Positions 50,901 to 62,600 are shown, numbered from the stretch's first letter. The stretch: 64,000 nt of DNA from Clavelina lepadiformis (GCF_947623445.1 NC_135248.1:15385820-15449819), one strand, 5' to 3'. Translations and numbers: made by a program. Notes: generated from the sequence alone by a model not told the origin.

Positions 50901-52060
50901 CCCAGAGGAAGGCGCCGACACGATTGTCTGGCTCGCTCTCTCTGAAGCAGCCCTCAAACAACCTACAGGCAGCTTTTTTCTCGGTATTTGTCAGTTGCTT
51001 TAGAACAGGGATGTCCGACCTTTTATTATAGTGGGCCGCATTGTCACTTGAAATAATTCAATGAGCCGCAAAACCTATTAAATTTCAAGAAAAATGGTTA
51101 CATAAAGAGCTGACTGGTACATTTTAATTAGGCTAAGATTCAAAGTTCAACTACTTGGAGTGAAAATGACTAGCGGGCCGCACAAAAATCTCAGGTGGCC
51201 CACGGGCCGCAGGTTGGACATCCCTGCTTTAGAAAAATCCTTGTGTTCACTTTCTAGTAGGCACTTACAGTTATGGGCTGAAAAAGACCGATATATGCAA
51301 AACTTGCATTTACCTTAACAACTAACTTGGCAGACTAGAAGCCACATAATAAATCCATGGGCACTTCATCCATCTGTTTATTAAATCTATTTGCCTTTGG
51401 ATTGAATTAAAGTAAAGTAAAAAAAAATGGAAATAAATTAAATGGTAATAATTTTAAATACTCTGGTTAATAAATCCATTTTCAATTTTTGTTGATAATG
51501 TTCGAATGAAATTGTTACAGTGTACGTTGCATTTATAAACAAACAAAGGCTTATTCTGACGTAACTGACCGTTTTTGAATGTATTGACATTGGCATGGTA
51601 TCATAAAGACTTGAGATATGATCAATGCTACAAAAAACAAAAAGATTTTGGTCTTAGAAAGGCAAAAATATTTCCACTCAAACCACCTTGCTACATTTGT
51701 GTTGTGTCGACTAAATTAATGATGGCATTCTTACCATCCAGAGTCGTTTTACTACTGGTCTGGTTGCATCGGTTAATAAAACGCCTTTTATTAAATTGAA
51801 AATTAGCTGGGACCAGCATGGATTTATTTAGAGATGACTTCATTACTAAATTATTATTGTTTCTCTGAGAGCTCGAGTGCATAGGAAGGCTTTAAATTAT
51901 GATCTTGCTTCTTGATCAAACTTCAGTATTTTCTATCGATGCAGATCGCAGACCTCAGTCTCTTCATCTCCCATTGGCTTGGACCCGGGAAAGTAAACAG
52001 GACAGAGCTAAGTTTTTGAAAGAATTGGATGAACTTGCCGAAAAATTGAAACCAAAATAA
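47956..52060 (+). CDS. DHRS12: Short-chain dehydrogenase/reductase, DHRS12-like
   Basis: NAD(P)-dependent oxidoreductase of the SDR family; the natural substrate of DHRS12 is not well established. Six exons: 47956-48011, 48731-48947, 49143-49379, 50436-50552, 50764-50983, 51945-52060; 963 nt, 320 residues (human DHRS12 317). Visible: N-terminus MSLYQKGVFVIKGLREFTK, cofactor motif TGANSGIGK, NNAGCMV, the Ser motif ITVSSGG, the catalytic YxxxK as YAQQK, then FSSMHPGWADTPAV and the end SLHLPLAW. All catalytic residues are present. Intron 3 carries a 677-bp foldback element and intron 5 a hAT MITE that starts 22 bp after the donor. HDHD3 follows on the same strand about 1 kb downstream; too far apart for a typical tunicate operon. 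Confidence 0.93.
49574..50250. mobile_element. Foldback MITE, 677 bp, in DHRS12 intron 3
   Basis: Two inverted arms of about 328 bp (49574-49901 and 49924-50250) read as about 98% identical and enclose a 22-base spacer. The flanking 8 bp ATACATAC is repeated exactly at 49566-49573 and 50251-50258. Ends read TA(G/C)GATGTTTCAT. No protein coding. The 8-bp target site suggests hAT or P-type mobilisation; the superfamily is not certain. Confidence 0.9.
51006..51226. mobile_element. hAT-type MITE in DHRS12 intron 5
   Basis: Ends CAGGGATGTCCGACC and GGTTGGACATCCCTG are inverted repeats; CTTTAGAA is duplicated exactly at 50998-51005 and 51227-51234. 221 bp, with GGGCCGCA blocks near both ends. No coding capacity. 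Confidence 0.92.
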
Positions 52061-53081
52061 CCAGCAAAGAGCTATTTTATTTTTTGCAACTGATGATATT
52101 TCTATGCCATTTTATGTGTATTATACAAATGGCCAAATGTAATGCCACTATAAAGGTTTGCTTATAATTAATCAACGTGAGCTTCCGTTTGTTTCAGCAG
52201 TTCTAATAAAAAGTTTAGTTACACGTGGATACAACAAGCGCAATCCTGCAAAAGCTGATGTTGATTAATTATGTCAGTGCTTTTACTTACGATTACTAAA
52301 TTGCTCAGTTTTTTTCTTATTCTCAGTTAAAACATAAATTCTCTGTTTTTGAAATTGCCCATTGCTGATATACTCCAAGACACATTCAAACCTGTTATGA
52401 CACAGATCGCTTTCATCAATTTATTCAAGTGGTTTTTAAAGAACAATATACAGTTGTCCTTTTGTTTCAAACATTTTGCAGTGTTCCTTCATGGTTGCGT
52501 TTATTAAAAAAATATGGTCCTGTTGTTGTGTTTTTCATATGCATACGCCATTTTCTGTGAAACGCATTCTCAAAAACTGTATTTAACTTTTGAATGATGT
52601 TTCTTACTGCTAATAAAGAAAATCTTCTCTTGAAAATCTTCAAATTGTGTACATTTCACACATATACCTGTCAGGGTGACGAATGCTAATTGATTAATGT
52701 TCTTTAATGTTTCTGGAGAAAAAAAAAAGTTATAGGTCCAAAGTACTTCGAATGGTTTGTTTGTTATGAAGTGAGGTTCAAAATTTTAGGGCTAAAAAGT
52801 CCCCTTTGTAAATACATTTTTAATGATACCAAACAGTGTTAGTATTTTATGTAAAACTCAGCAATTTTTTGTTACATTCAACTTTAAAAAACCTGAAATA
52901 TTTAAAGTCGCATTTCTCAATATCTGAAGTCCACAACAATATTAAATAAATAGTTAATTTTTTTCTGCTTAATAAACAAGTTATGCAAGGTACTATATCT
53001 ATGAAAGTTTTTAAACAGGGAGAGTCCCTTAGTTACAGCAAGAGCAATGATTTCATCAATTTGTCATCGGTGCATCAGCTA
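52061..53081. other. Spacer between DHRS12 and HDHD3
   Basis: 3' UTR of DHRS12 and upstream region of HDHD3. The HDHD3 frame stays open back to an ATG at 52983, so part may be coding. No repeat recognised. Confidence 0.45.
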
Positions 53082-55609
53082 ATGATGATTCGGCTGGTTA
53101 CGTTTGATGTGACGAACACACTTTTACGCCCCCTATCCAGTGTTGGCGAGCAATATGCTGCAGCGATTGGCGAATTCCTCAAAGTTGACTGTGATGAGAA
53201 AAATATAACAAAGTCATTCTCAGATTCTTACAAAACACTTGGATATGCGCACCCGAATTTCGGCCGAAACTGCGGCATCAGCCCGAAGCAGTGGTGGGCT
53301 TCTGTCTTCCTCGACACGCTGATGCATGCTGGCATCACGTCAGTTGACGCATTTGTGTCCAAAGACAAGTGTCAAAAGCATTTGCAACTTTGGAAGATTG
53401 TGGAAGGCGATAGCAAGCTACAAAAAGCTTTTGAAAGCGTTTATGGTGGATTTAAGTGGAGTGTTATAGATGGTGCGTTGCCTTTACTTAGGTTTCTGAA
53501 GCACGATTGCTCCGATGTCTTGATGGGAATAATCTCGAACAACGATGATCGCGTTGAAGGAGCACTAAATGACACAGGTAGGCCCCACAGGCATAGTGGA
53601 AAGTGTGGCACTTATGCACTCACAAGGTTCATCAACGTCCACCTCAAACTTTTTTCCGCAGGCAGATTTACTAATAAATAAACAGAGAATTGGGCCTTCA
53701 GTGTACGCCATTATGCCAAAATTTTTGTTTCTCCACCCACAATTTCTTGTTGAAAACTGCCATGCTTTCCATCCCGGACAATAATACGACTTATACAAGC
53801 TTTTTTCAACTTACAAACATCCATATATACTAATAACATGATCAACATTTGTACTGTTGTCTGTTGTAAAGAGTTACTTTTGCATTTTTAAAATATTTTT
53901 TTAAATATCTCAGGCGCGTGAAAGATATTTTATAACTTGTAAGCAACAAAAATGCTTCTATAGTTACACATTCGACAATTAGGGCTGCATATGCCCAGCT
54001 ATAGGTCCACTAAGAGGGAAAAGATTTTCCAGGGCCCATGAGTTTAGTGACGAGCCAATGAGAGTGAACCTTGCATAGACATCTTGTCTTGCCAACATCA
54101 AGTTGATTTGCAGACCTTGTAGGTTTTTAGCTCTTGGGCGTTGTTGCTTTTTCCTGTTTGTTATTTGTTGAGTCATAATCCATTATGTCATCCTGCCATA
54201 ATGGTCAGCATTTTGCATTTCCCCACAAACAGAGATGTAAAGTAAAGGATATAACAAGATTAAACAAATATTTTCTGTAGCTTATGCACAATTTTTCGTA
54301 TAAGATTGTAAGGCGTCATCGTCAATCACAAATATGTACCTGAAACTGTTTTTGTTTGTTGTATCATTTGCATAAAAGAACAATGCTGTAGTGTGATGTA
54401 AGAAGTAGTAGCTGTAGTCCAGGCATGTGCAACCTTTTTCACTGGAGGGCCAAATATAAAATTGTAAATGATAACGTGGGCCGCATGAATTTTTTCAGAA
54501 AAGAATTGGTATCATTTTCCTATGAAAGTAGTTTATGTGGTCAAGAAACAGATTTAATGCAGTCCACGACACACCTGTGCGACAGTTTATTGAAAAACTG
54601 TGAATAATTGTCGATGGAAGATGAGGAAACTAAATTGGAAACAATTTAACTAATTAATTAGGAAATTATTTAACTAATTAGGAAACAGCCATGCGTTAAT
54701 TTAATCACAGATTAATGTGATTTTTGCTGTTGCAGGTATTTGCAAACTTTTGGAATATTTTCTTTCACAGAATTACGTTCTTACATCACAAAGCTTCAGC
54801 GCAACATTACTGTACACAGCGCGCGAAAATTTCATTTGCTTTGATGTAAACCGCATCAAAGAGTGATGGCTAGTATACACTTCTAACATTTTGCTTAGCA
54901 CCACGCGGGCCGCAAGGAACAACCTGGCGGGCCGCTGGTTGCACATGTCTGCTGTAGTGTGATGTAAGAAGGAAGGCGTGAGTCTTAATAGGCATTATAT
55001 CTCACAACATTGCAGTGTCGGTGTTTGGCATGCAGTATAAAAGTCATCAACTTTTTAAAATTGAAGTGAAGTTAAGGTTCACATGAAAACTGACATTCTG
55101 GTATTTTTAACAGTTAAATGATGGACGACTTAACTACTGTACTAGTTTACTGAATTTGTAGCCAACTTGGTCTTGTATCTTATGGCATCAGTGCCTGTTT
55201 TTGCCATTAACTGTGATCACTTTTGTATGAAATATCTGGACGGCTTTAAAACATTGGTATTATTTACATTTAAGGTTTGTTGAAATACATTGATTTTGTC
55301 ATCACATCTCACAACTGTGGCTTTGAAAAACCTGATCACCGCATTTTTGTTCACGCCTTGAAGCAATCCAGGAAAATTGCCAAACCAAGACTAACAAGCA
55401 TAACACTTCCAGAAATGCTCCACATCGGTGATAATTTCGAAAAAGATTACTTGGGAGCTAAAAATGCCGGCTGCAAGGCTTTGTTATTGGACACTGATGA
55501 TTTTTATAAACAAAGCGGGAAGCTGGACCCCAGCCATTGTATCAAGAACTTATTGGCTGGAAAAGATTTGTTGAAGACTTTGGTGAGACTTCGAAGTGTC
55601 GCTGCATGA
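53082..55609 (+). CDS. HDHD3: HAD-like hydrolase domain protein, HDHD3/DREG-2-like
   Basis: Haloacid dehalogenase-superfamily protein; substrate unknown in the family. Two exons, 53082-53577 and 55275-55609, 831 nt, 276 residues (human HDHD3 251). An in-frame ATG at 52983 would add 33 residues, but conserved sequence starts at MIRLVTFDVTNTLLRP, so 53082 is preferred. Visible: motif I FDVTNTLL, as in insect DREG-2 rather than the standard DxDGT; GISPKQWWASVFLDT in the cap (human GLTSRQWWLDVVLQT); motif II IISNNDDRVEGAL; motif III in CGFEKPDHRIF; motif IV HIGDNFEKDYLGAKNAG. Motif I has the nucleophile Asp but not the second Asp. The single 1.7-kb intron holds a hAT MITE. Confidence 0.92.
54420..54951. 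mobile_element. hAT-type MITE in HDHD3 intron
   Basis: Ends CAGGCATGTGCAACC and GGTTGCACATGTCTG are inverted repeats with one mismatch. Flanks CTGTAGTC (54412-54419) and CTGTAGTG (54952-54959) match at 7 of 8. 532 bp, with GGGCCGC blocks at both ends. A 21-bp segment GCTGTAGTGTGATGTAAGAA plus G occurs both at 54385-54405 and at 54951-54971, so the left flank was further duplicated. Confidence 0.85.
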
Positions 55610-56330
55610 TTCGGGCCACTTGAGTGGCATGAACAGGTCAATCACATTTATCAAGCTTGCTTGTGCCATAGTTTATACCGTCAATATTTTTTAAGTGCAC
55701 GGTTGCATATTATGTGGAAGTTTAATGGCAAATCTTCACCAACCTCTGCAAGGTTTATAGAAAACTGTTTATTTCTTTACAACGCGAATTATATCGACCA
55801 GAGAATATTTTGCGATATAAGCAGTGTTGCATTTAACTGTGATGTTGTAATGTACTACCTATGTTGCGGTGTTTGTATGTTGCTTTGCAAATATGAAATA
55901 TTTAGCAAGTATGATGTTAGCGTTAAATTTAGCAGCTGTATCTACAAATGACATGCATCTGTTTTGAAGCATTGTTCACATCTGATGTGTTTTTATCATT
56001 TTGTTACGTTATAATTTCTCGTTTTAATAAAAGTCTTTATTTGTTTTGTTTGTTGTCTCATTATTATGTAATAAAATCTCATACTACGTTTCGGTTCTCT
56101 CATTCTTTTAAACCTGAAGCAGAGTTTCAGCTTTATATATATTTTCAATAACACATGCAACAGCATTGAGGAAGTTTTCTGTTAAAATCATGTCGTGAAA
56201 TAAAAGACGTGAACAGAGTTTTGATTTTGTGGCACAACATTTTAATCCTGTTGACTAGCAAGCTGATGATATGACAATTGTGACAAGCAGCCACTGCTAA
56301 GAAAGTTATATGACAACTTGAAATATTTAT
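55610..56330. other. Region after HDHD3, no gene seen
   Basis: Probable 3' UTR of HDHD3 followed by AT-rich sequence; an AATAAAA occurs near 56026. Nothing else recognised. Confidence 0.45.
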
Positions 56331-56752
56331 TTGTATGAATTCCAACAATCGCTCAACGACACCGTATATTGTGCCACATTCCACGCATAACTCTGTGATT
56401 TAAGTACATTTGAACAACCTGTTATTGGTTGCTCAACACAATGGAGAACCATCGCCGGGCTTAAGTGGTGCAAAGACTTTCCCCAGTCTGAAGATAACAT
56501 TATCCAACCACGCAGTAATTTAGCATAAGGTAGCCGGCAGGACAACAAATGCAGGAATTATAAATACATGAACAATTGCTTGCGAGTAGCCATTTCAATG
56601 CAAGTATTTTATTACTTTTGTCACAATTCTTACACTGTTCGTTTAAATTTACTTTATGAAGCATCTGAAGCCAGTTGAAGATTATCTGGTTTCTACCTGG
56701 TTCTTAACAATGAAGATCCCAGATCAACTCACAGTGAAGAATTATCAGCCGT
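56331..56752 (+). repeat. Duplicated segment, copy 1
   Basis: About 420 bp from TTTGTATGAATTCCAACAAT to AAGAATTATCAGC, repeated in the same orientation at 58566-58999 with few differences, most of them near the right end. No protein similarity recognised on either strand. Confidence 0.85.
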
Positions 56753-56859
56753 TTTGTATATTTTACAGTTATTAACTGAAATTAGTATTTAGCTTAAGCA
56801 TCTTATTTTTTCAATTTCAGAAAACGTCCATGGTGTTGTGCCCACGCAAGCAGTTCAGC

Positions 56860-57507
56860 TTGCATGCCAACTACTACCAGCTTTTGTTCCTGACATGTAT
56901 GTCAACTACTACCAGGTTTTGTTCCTCGCTTGTATGTCAACTACTACCAGCTTTTGTTCCTGGCTTGTATGTCAACTATTACCAGCTTGTGTTCCTCGCT
57001 TGTATGCCAACTACTACCAACTTTTGTTTCTGGCTTGTATGCCAACTACTACCTGCTTTTGTACCTCGCTTGTATGCCAACTACTACCAGATTGTGTTCC
57101 TGACTTGTATGTCAAATACTACCAGCTTTTGTTCCTGGCTTGTATGTCAACTACTACCAGCTTTTGTTCCTGGCTTGTATGCCAACTACTACCAGCTTTT
57201 TTTCCTGGCTTGTATGCCAACTACTACCAGCTTGTGTTCCTGGCTTGTATGCCAACTACTACCAGCTTGTGTTCCTGACTTGTATGTCAATTACTACCAG
57301 CCTTTGTTCCTGGCTTGTATGTCAACTACTACCAGCTTTTGTTCCTGGCTTGTATGCCAACTACTACCAGCTTTTGTTCCTGGCTTGTATGCCAACTACT
57401 ACCAGCTTTTGTTCCTGGCTTGTATGTCAACTACTACCAGCTTTTGTTCCTGGCTTGTATGCCAACTACTACCAGCTTGTGTTCCTGGCTTGTATGCCAA
57501 CTACTAA
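56860..57507 (+). repeat. 35-bp minisatellite, about 18.5 copies
   Basis: The unit is roughly TGCCAACTACTACCAGCTTT then TGTTCCTGGCTTGTA (35 bp), with single-base variants such as GTCAAC for GCCAAC and GACTTG for GGCTTG. Since 35 is not a multiple of 3 and the unit has no stop in any plus-strand frame, all three frames stay open and give the same 35-residue cycle (LLFLACMPTTTSFCSWLVCQ and so on), shifted. Frames of 225, 146 and 159 codons result. A pyrimidine-rich acceptor-like site (tttcaatttcag) ends at 56820. Translation is not demonstrated and the array ends at a MITE-like element. Confidence 0.95.
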
Positions 57508-57978
57508 AGGGTTGCAATACGTCCGGATTTTCCCGGACATGTCCGGAATTTTAGTGTTCAAACTGCGTCCGGGGGGAAATGCTAAAATATGCTTAAATGT
57601 CCGGAAAATACCACAATAACGACAATACTGCGCTGTATTTGGGATACAATACAGTAATTTAATACATAGATGAGTGGAGTTGGGCTAGTAGCTGAAGGCC
57701 TTATATCTTGGTCAATATTGCAAAATATAGAACATGTCTGAAACGATAAGAGCGAATATTCGCTGAAGAAAATTATAAAGCATTGCAAGGCCCAATAGCC
57801 TAGTGAATTCACGACACTATGTTCAAAAATCCCCTCCGGTGTACACTGTACAATCGATAGGCAAAGCATGGTATAGTGACGTCCATTTGACAGATGATGT
57901 GTTTATACCTCATTTTAAAAACCGCTAGTGGGCACTAAAGAGTGTCCCGATTTTAGGCCACGAAATTATGGTAACCCT
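57508..57978. mobile_element. MITE-like element, 471 bp
   Basis: Begins AGGGTTGCAATACGTCCGGA and ends ATTATGGTAACCCT, so the outer bases are inverted repeats (AGGGTT-CC/AATA). The left end with TCCGGA repeats resembles hAT elements that start CAGGGTTACCATACGTCCGG. No matching target duplication: flanks are ACTACTAA and ATATATGA. It abuts the last minisatellite unit directly. Confidence 0.55.
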
Positions 57979-58153
57979 ATATATGACTATATACTGTACT
58001 TCAAACTTTCCAAAAAAGACGGTTGGTTGCTGAAAATATTTTGATAGCACTAAAAACCGCTACAAATAGAATTTTGTTAACCTGTAATAATCATAGACAT
58101 CGGAAATATAAACAATATAAGTTACAATATAGTGTAACTTACTTTGCTCCCAG

Positions 58154-58275
58154 TTCAAAGGAAACGAAAGCTCGATGTTGTGTATTATTATGCTCGAGGT
58201 CTCGCTAGTGCTAGAAATGCTATAGTAACAGCCCAGGAAAGCGTTATTGCATTGTTTGATGATGCAGACAGAGAG
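58154..58275 (+). CDS. Isolated exon similar to SMG6 (EST1A)
   Basis: After an acceptor (tttgctcccag) the frame reads QRKRKLDVVYYYARGLASAR then NAIVTAQESVIALFDDADRE, up to a possible donor GAG|gtccca. Human SMG6, as I remember it, has RRKLDAVYYYMRSLAASNP and ILTAKESLMSLFEE here, part of its 14-3-3-like TPR domain. SMG6 is the endonuclease of nonsense-mediated decay. Length 122 nt, two bases plus 40 codons. I could not find neighbouring SMG6 exons on either side. It may be one exon of a gene with long introns extending out of the window, or a stranded fragment of a duplication. Confidence 0.5.
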
Positions 58276-58565
58276 GTCCCAGAAATAGCTTTCAGAGTAC
58301 TAACAGTTTATGTAGTTTTCTCAGTTACTTTTGTAATGTATTGTTTGTTTTTACAAGCGTAATATCTTTTTGGTTTTGCTTTGACTAAGCTGACTCGTTC
58401 GCCTTGTATTAGCTTGAACACATAAAGCAACGTGACGAAGCATTGGTATGAAAACACCCACAACGACATCACAAGTTGTAGAAAAGTATGAAGCATTTCG
58501 GCGCCATTTAACACTTGCTTGCAACTATCCATTTCAATGCAAGTATTTTAAAACCTCTATCACAA

Positions 58566-58999
58566 TTCGTTTGTATGTATGAATTCCAACAATCGCTCAA
58601 CGACACCGTATATTGTGCCACATTCCACGCATAACTCTGTGATTTAAGTACATTTGAACAACCTGTTATTGGTTGCTCAACACAATGGAGAACCATCGCC
58701 GGGCTTAAGTGGTGCAAAGACTTTCCCCAGTCTGAAGATAACATTATCCAACCACGCAGTAATTTAGCATAAGGTAGCCGGCAGGACAACAAATGCAGGA
58801 ATTATAAATACATGAACAATTGCTTGCGAGTAGCCATTTCAATGCAAGTATTTTATTACTTTTGTCACAACTCTTACACTGTTCGTTTAAATTTACTTTA
58901 TGAAGCATCTGAAACCAGGAGGAGATTATCTGGTTTCTTCCTGGTTCTTAACAATGAAGATCCCACACAGATCAACTCACGGTGAAGAATTATCAGCAA
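58566..58999 (+). repeat. Duplicated segment, copy 2
   Basis: Second copy of 56331-56752, including the same EcoRI-like GAATTC start and AAGAATTATCAGC end. Before it, 58512-58565 is a diverged repeat of its own inner part (CTTGC..CCATTTCAATGCAAGTATTTTA), so the unit may once have been tandem. Confidence 0.85.
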
Positions 59000-59197
59000 C
59001 AGCAGGAGACCTTGAGACTCGAGAAAATTCAAATTCCACATCTCTTCCACCAATGCAGGTCTTAAATGTAGAATTTGGGTTTTGGTTTTTACAATAAAAA
59101 AATTAGTGTAAATGGCTGTGTGCAATATATTCTGGAGCACCTGAAATGCCAGTAAGCGCAGAAATTTATTGCCAATGCTTACGTTAATTTTGTAATA

Positions 59198-59650
59198 CAG
59201 TCAGACCTCGTTAACCCGGACCACTTTGCATCGCCGCAGAATCTCGTTGAGATATCTGGATAATCAGAATCATGGTCAATGTAGGCCATGCTGCTGAACT
59301 TTGACTGTAGGGCTACAGTACTTGACGCTCAAGGATTTTACACAATCGCCAGTGAGAATGTTGCTTTTATCATGCATAGATAATTAATTGGCTATTGTTT
59401 CTGTCGTCTGCTACAAACGTTCAAAAACTTGCATTTGCAACCATTTTTTCGCTCTGCACTTTACAATCTGGAAACAATGAGATTTTTTCTATTGATTTTT
59501 CACATTTTCCGAATCTTCTGTGTCAGAGTTGGACAGCGGGGTATTCGTATGAAAGGGGTAAAATGCATAGAAAGAAATATTCCTGGTAGTTTTGTGTCGG
59601 ATAGCCGGGGATACCGGTTATTTAGGGTTTGAATTAACAAGGTCTTACTG
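59198..59650. mobile_element. pogo/Tigger-type MITE, 453 bp
   Basis: Starts CAGTCAGACCTCGTTAA and ends TTAACAAGGTCTTACTG, an inverted pair with two mismatches, flanked by TA on both sides (59196-59197 and 59651-59652). These are the ends and target site of Tc1/mariner-superfamily Tigger elements. No transposase frame. Confidence 0.88.
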
Positions 59651-59652
59651 TA

Positions 59653-62600
59653 GACAGTTGCAAGTTTTGCCGAAAAAATTTTCTTACCATTTTGCAGATC
59701 ATGTGATATTTGGTCCAGTTTGGCTGAGTTGAGTTTTATGTTATTAGTTATACATATTGTTATAATTGGTTTTGCAACAATAATCACTTTTTTCTCGAGT
59801 TATCACTTGGGTTTTTACAAACAATCATCAGGACTTCGAAGAGGTAATTTCAGTGCAATTACATATCCAAGTTTGTTGGAATAAAGTCTTAAATGAACAT
59901 TTGATCAGCTTTACAGTGGTCGGTAAATTACATGCGATCACTTGTCAACAGTCCGGCACTTTTAAACTAGAACATAATGTAAAACCAGAATTAACTCGCA
60001 TATTGGCATGTTAAAACACAAATATCATTCGCCCACAGTTGGGCATCATAAGTGAAAATAAATAAATTCTACAAATTTCAATTTTATATTTCTCACTAGC
60101 AATAACATAGCAGCCAGACACAAACATACTTTGACTAAATTATTACTAAAACAGTAACACCAATAGTATATTAACTGTATATGAAGTAGTATATTTACTA
60201 AAACACTAAAAACTTTTCTGTTGGTCAGTTTACCAGAAGGCTTTGAGTTTTCTGGACTTGCACCGTTGCCACAAACTGAACATGAACCTAGATTTAGAAA
60301 CTAGATAGAGCAATTACTGCTTGCATTTAAGGATTTTAAGTAAGGAAGATGTGTTAGCTTCACAACATAACTGTAGCTTATAAGGTGATTTTGTTTCCAC
60401 ATTTTATTCAATGCTTCCATGAATGCTAAAGAAAATGGTCTTTTATTTTGATTTTCACATTGATCACCATCACCGTGGCTTAATCACCGTGAAATCATTT
60501 TTTTTAGGAAATACCAAACGCTACACACCATCAAATACAGTAGTTACTTATTGTGCAGTAAGTTGTTTTATATTACCATCCAATCGATTTGTTGTCGCCA
60601 GGTACGTGGTAGTGATTGAAAACATGGTTTCCTTGCAAGAATCAGCTCGTCACTTGTGGAGTACTGACGGCACTGACAGAATACTACTACTTGTGGAGCG
60701 GTAGATGCTTTCATGGTTATCTTGGGGAAGATTTTTTTCCTGTACTAAATTAGCTATGATTTTATTTTAACCAGATCGTCGAAGATGTTGTGGAGTTCCG
60801 AGAAGTTTATTCAGAGGGGAAACCAGAAAGGATGATGATTTATTCCAGTTGAGAGCTTTGTGCGATTCATCGCAGAAAGAAAAACTTGTTCACGAAAAGA
60901 GAAAATACCAAATGCAAATTGGACATACTGGCTCTGTTAAACAACAAAACCTAATTTCAGATGTCAACTGTTTTATCAACCATTTGGCTTGAGTCATAAC
61001 TCATAGCCCTACTTCACACCGGTCTCCTCATGATAGGGGGAGTCCCACTTGTTGATAATTTGTAGCAATATTTGAATCCTTACTACCAGCTGCTTGTTAT
61101 CCAGTCTTGGCCGAACTACGAGGCCTGGCCCAAGACAGCATGGGAAACACTGAACATGCAACAAAGGTGAAAGAAAATGACGCAATGAATATGGACTTTC
61201 TACCGTATAAAATCTTGTCAAAACGCGACCCAAAGCTCCAAACCATCACCAAGCAAAGATCAGTGTAGAGCACTCTTCTGCCCCAGAGCCTGTTCGGTAT
61301 GGGTGACAAGGTTCATGAATTTGAACCCCAATTTGGATAAAAGATTAACAGCGGCAGAAGACCATCTCCGCTACAGTCTCATTTTACTCTTCTTTTATCG
61401 ACGACCGAGACTTGGAGTGAAGTTGCTTGCTAAGAAAACTCCAACTCGATCGTTATCAGACTTTTTCAAATGAGCTGGTGTTGATGCTTAACCTGCCTTG
61501 TATTTGTGTATTGATTATTCTTGTGTCTCCGCTACATTATGGCCTGGGTGCGTGAGTACTGGTGCCTTTAAATTTTTACTGATTTTCAAGCTTACTTAAA
61601 AAAGCGCATGTTCCTTTTATTTTAGTTTTTTTGTTTTGTTTGAAATACCAGTGAGTGTTTTGTGTTGGGAATAAAATGCGAACTTTCTTACCAAGATGAT
61701 CTTCTTACCCGTGACTGCTGTAAAATGGGAAAGTACCTAATTAGTACAGTAGTAGGAAATGAAAGTTGGAAAACTCTTAAGAGAACTCTGATTGATCACG
61801 TAACCACGGAATAGCATCTTACTTTTAGACAAGTCCTAGAAGTAGACTAAGCATCTAATTTGTCCGAAAGTCCTAAATGTAGGGAAAGCACCTAATTTTT
61901 TAAAAATTGCTATGTATTTATGTAAATTACCAACCGTTTTACCACCGGTACGATAGTCACTTACGTTGAAGCGTAAGCAAGGAGTTTGTGGTTGACGTTG
62001 ACGGTTCGATTCCCATTGGAGTCTCATTCGATTTGATTCCAATTTCTAACGGTCCATGACGCACCTACAGCACGTTGTGGCGGAAGTTGTGGAACGATTC
62101 TTACTCAAGACTTAAAATTCGCGGATGATGGCAGCATTGGCAAGTAACTATGAAATAATTTATCTGTACGCTTGCTAGTTTGAGCTTTTCTGACCGTACT
62201 TGTATATATGACAGATGTAAGGTCATCGCCAATCCTCAAACTAAGAGCGTCCCGTCAGCCTCCCAGAGCTTCCTCCTGCCCGGAGCAAGAAGAATGTGAC
62301 TGAACGAGTTACAGGACAATACAAACACGTAGAACTTAAAAATACGAGAACTTACAAATACAGTATAAACAATACTATGAAAATACAAAAAAGACTTAGT
62401 AGGCTCGATTCTTTGCCGACTTCTATCTACTTTTTTTAAGCAAAAAGTAATTTACTCGGCACTCCGCGCTTCGCGCTTCGTGCCTCGACCGGCCGCTTCG
62501 CGGCTTTTAGACACTAGGACTGGCACTGGGTAGTGGAGATCGCGGCCGCTTCGCGGCCGTATCCCGGCTTACTCCTCTTGGACTGGCCTGAGTGGTGGAG

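Noticed and set aside
56327-56548. 73-codon minus-strand frame shared with 58508-58792
   Set aside because: Shared because the DNA is duplicated; no protein similarity and no splice context.
60423-60990. Possible exons of an unknown gene (frames near 60423-60704 and 60840-60990)
   Set aside because: Acceptor-like sites exist, but no consistent chain of exons or recognised sequence could be built.
61940-62040. Possible tRNA gene (GGTTCGATTCCC box with upstream hairpin)
   Set aside because: The T stem does not pair and no acceptor stem can be drawn; at most a decayed tRNA-like repeat.
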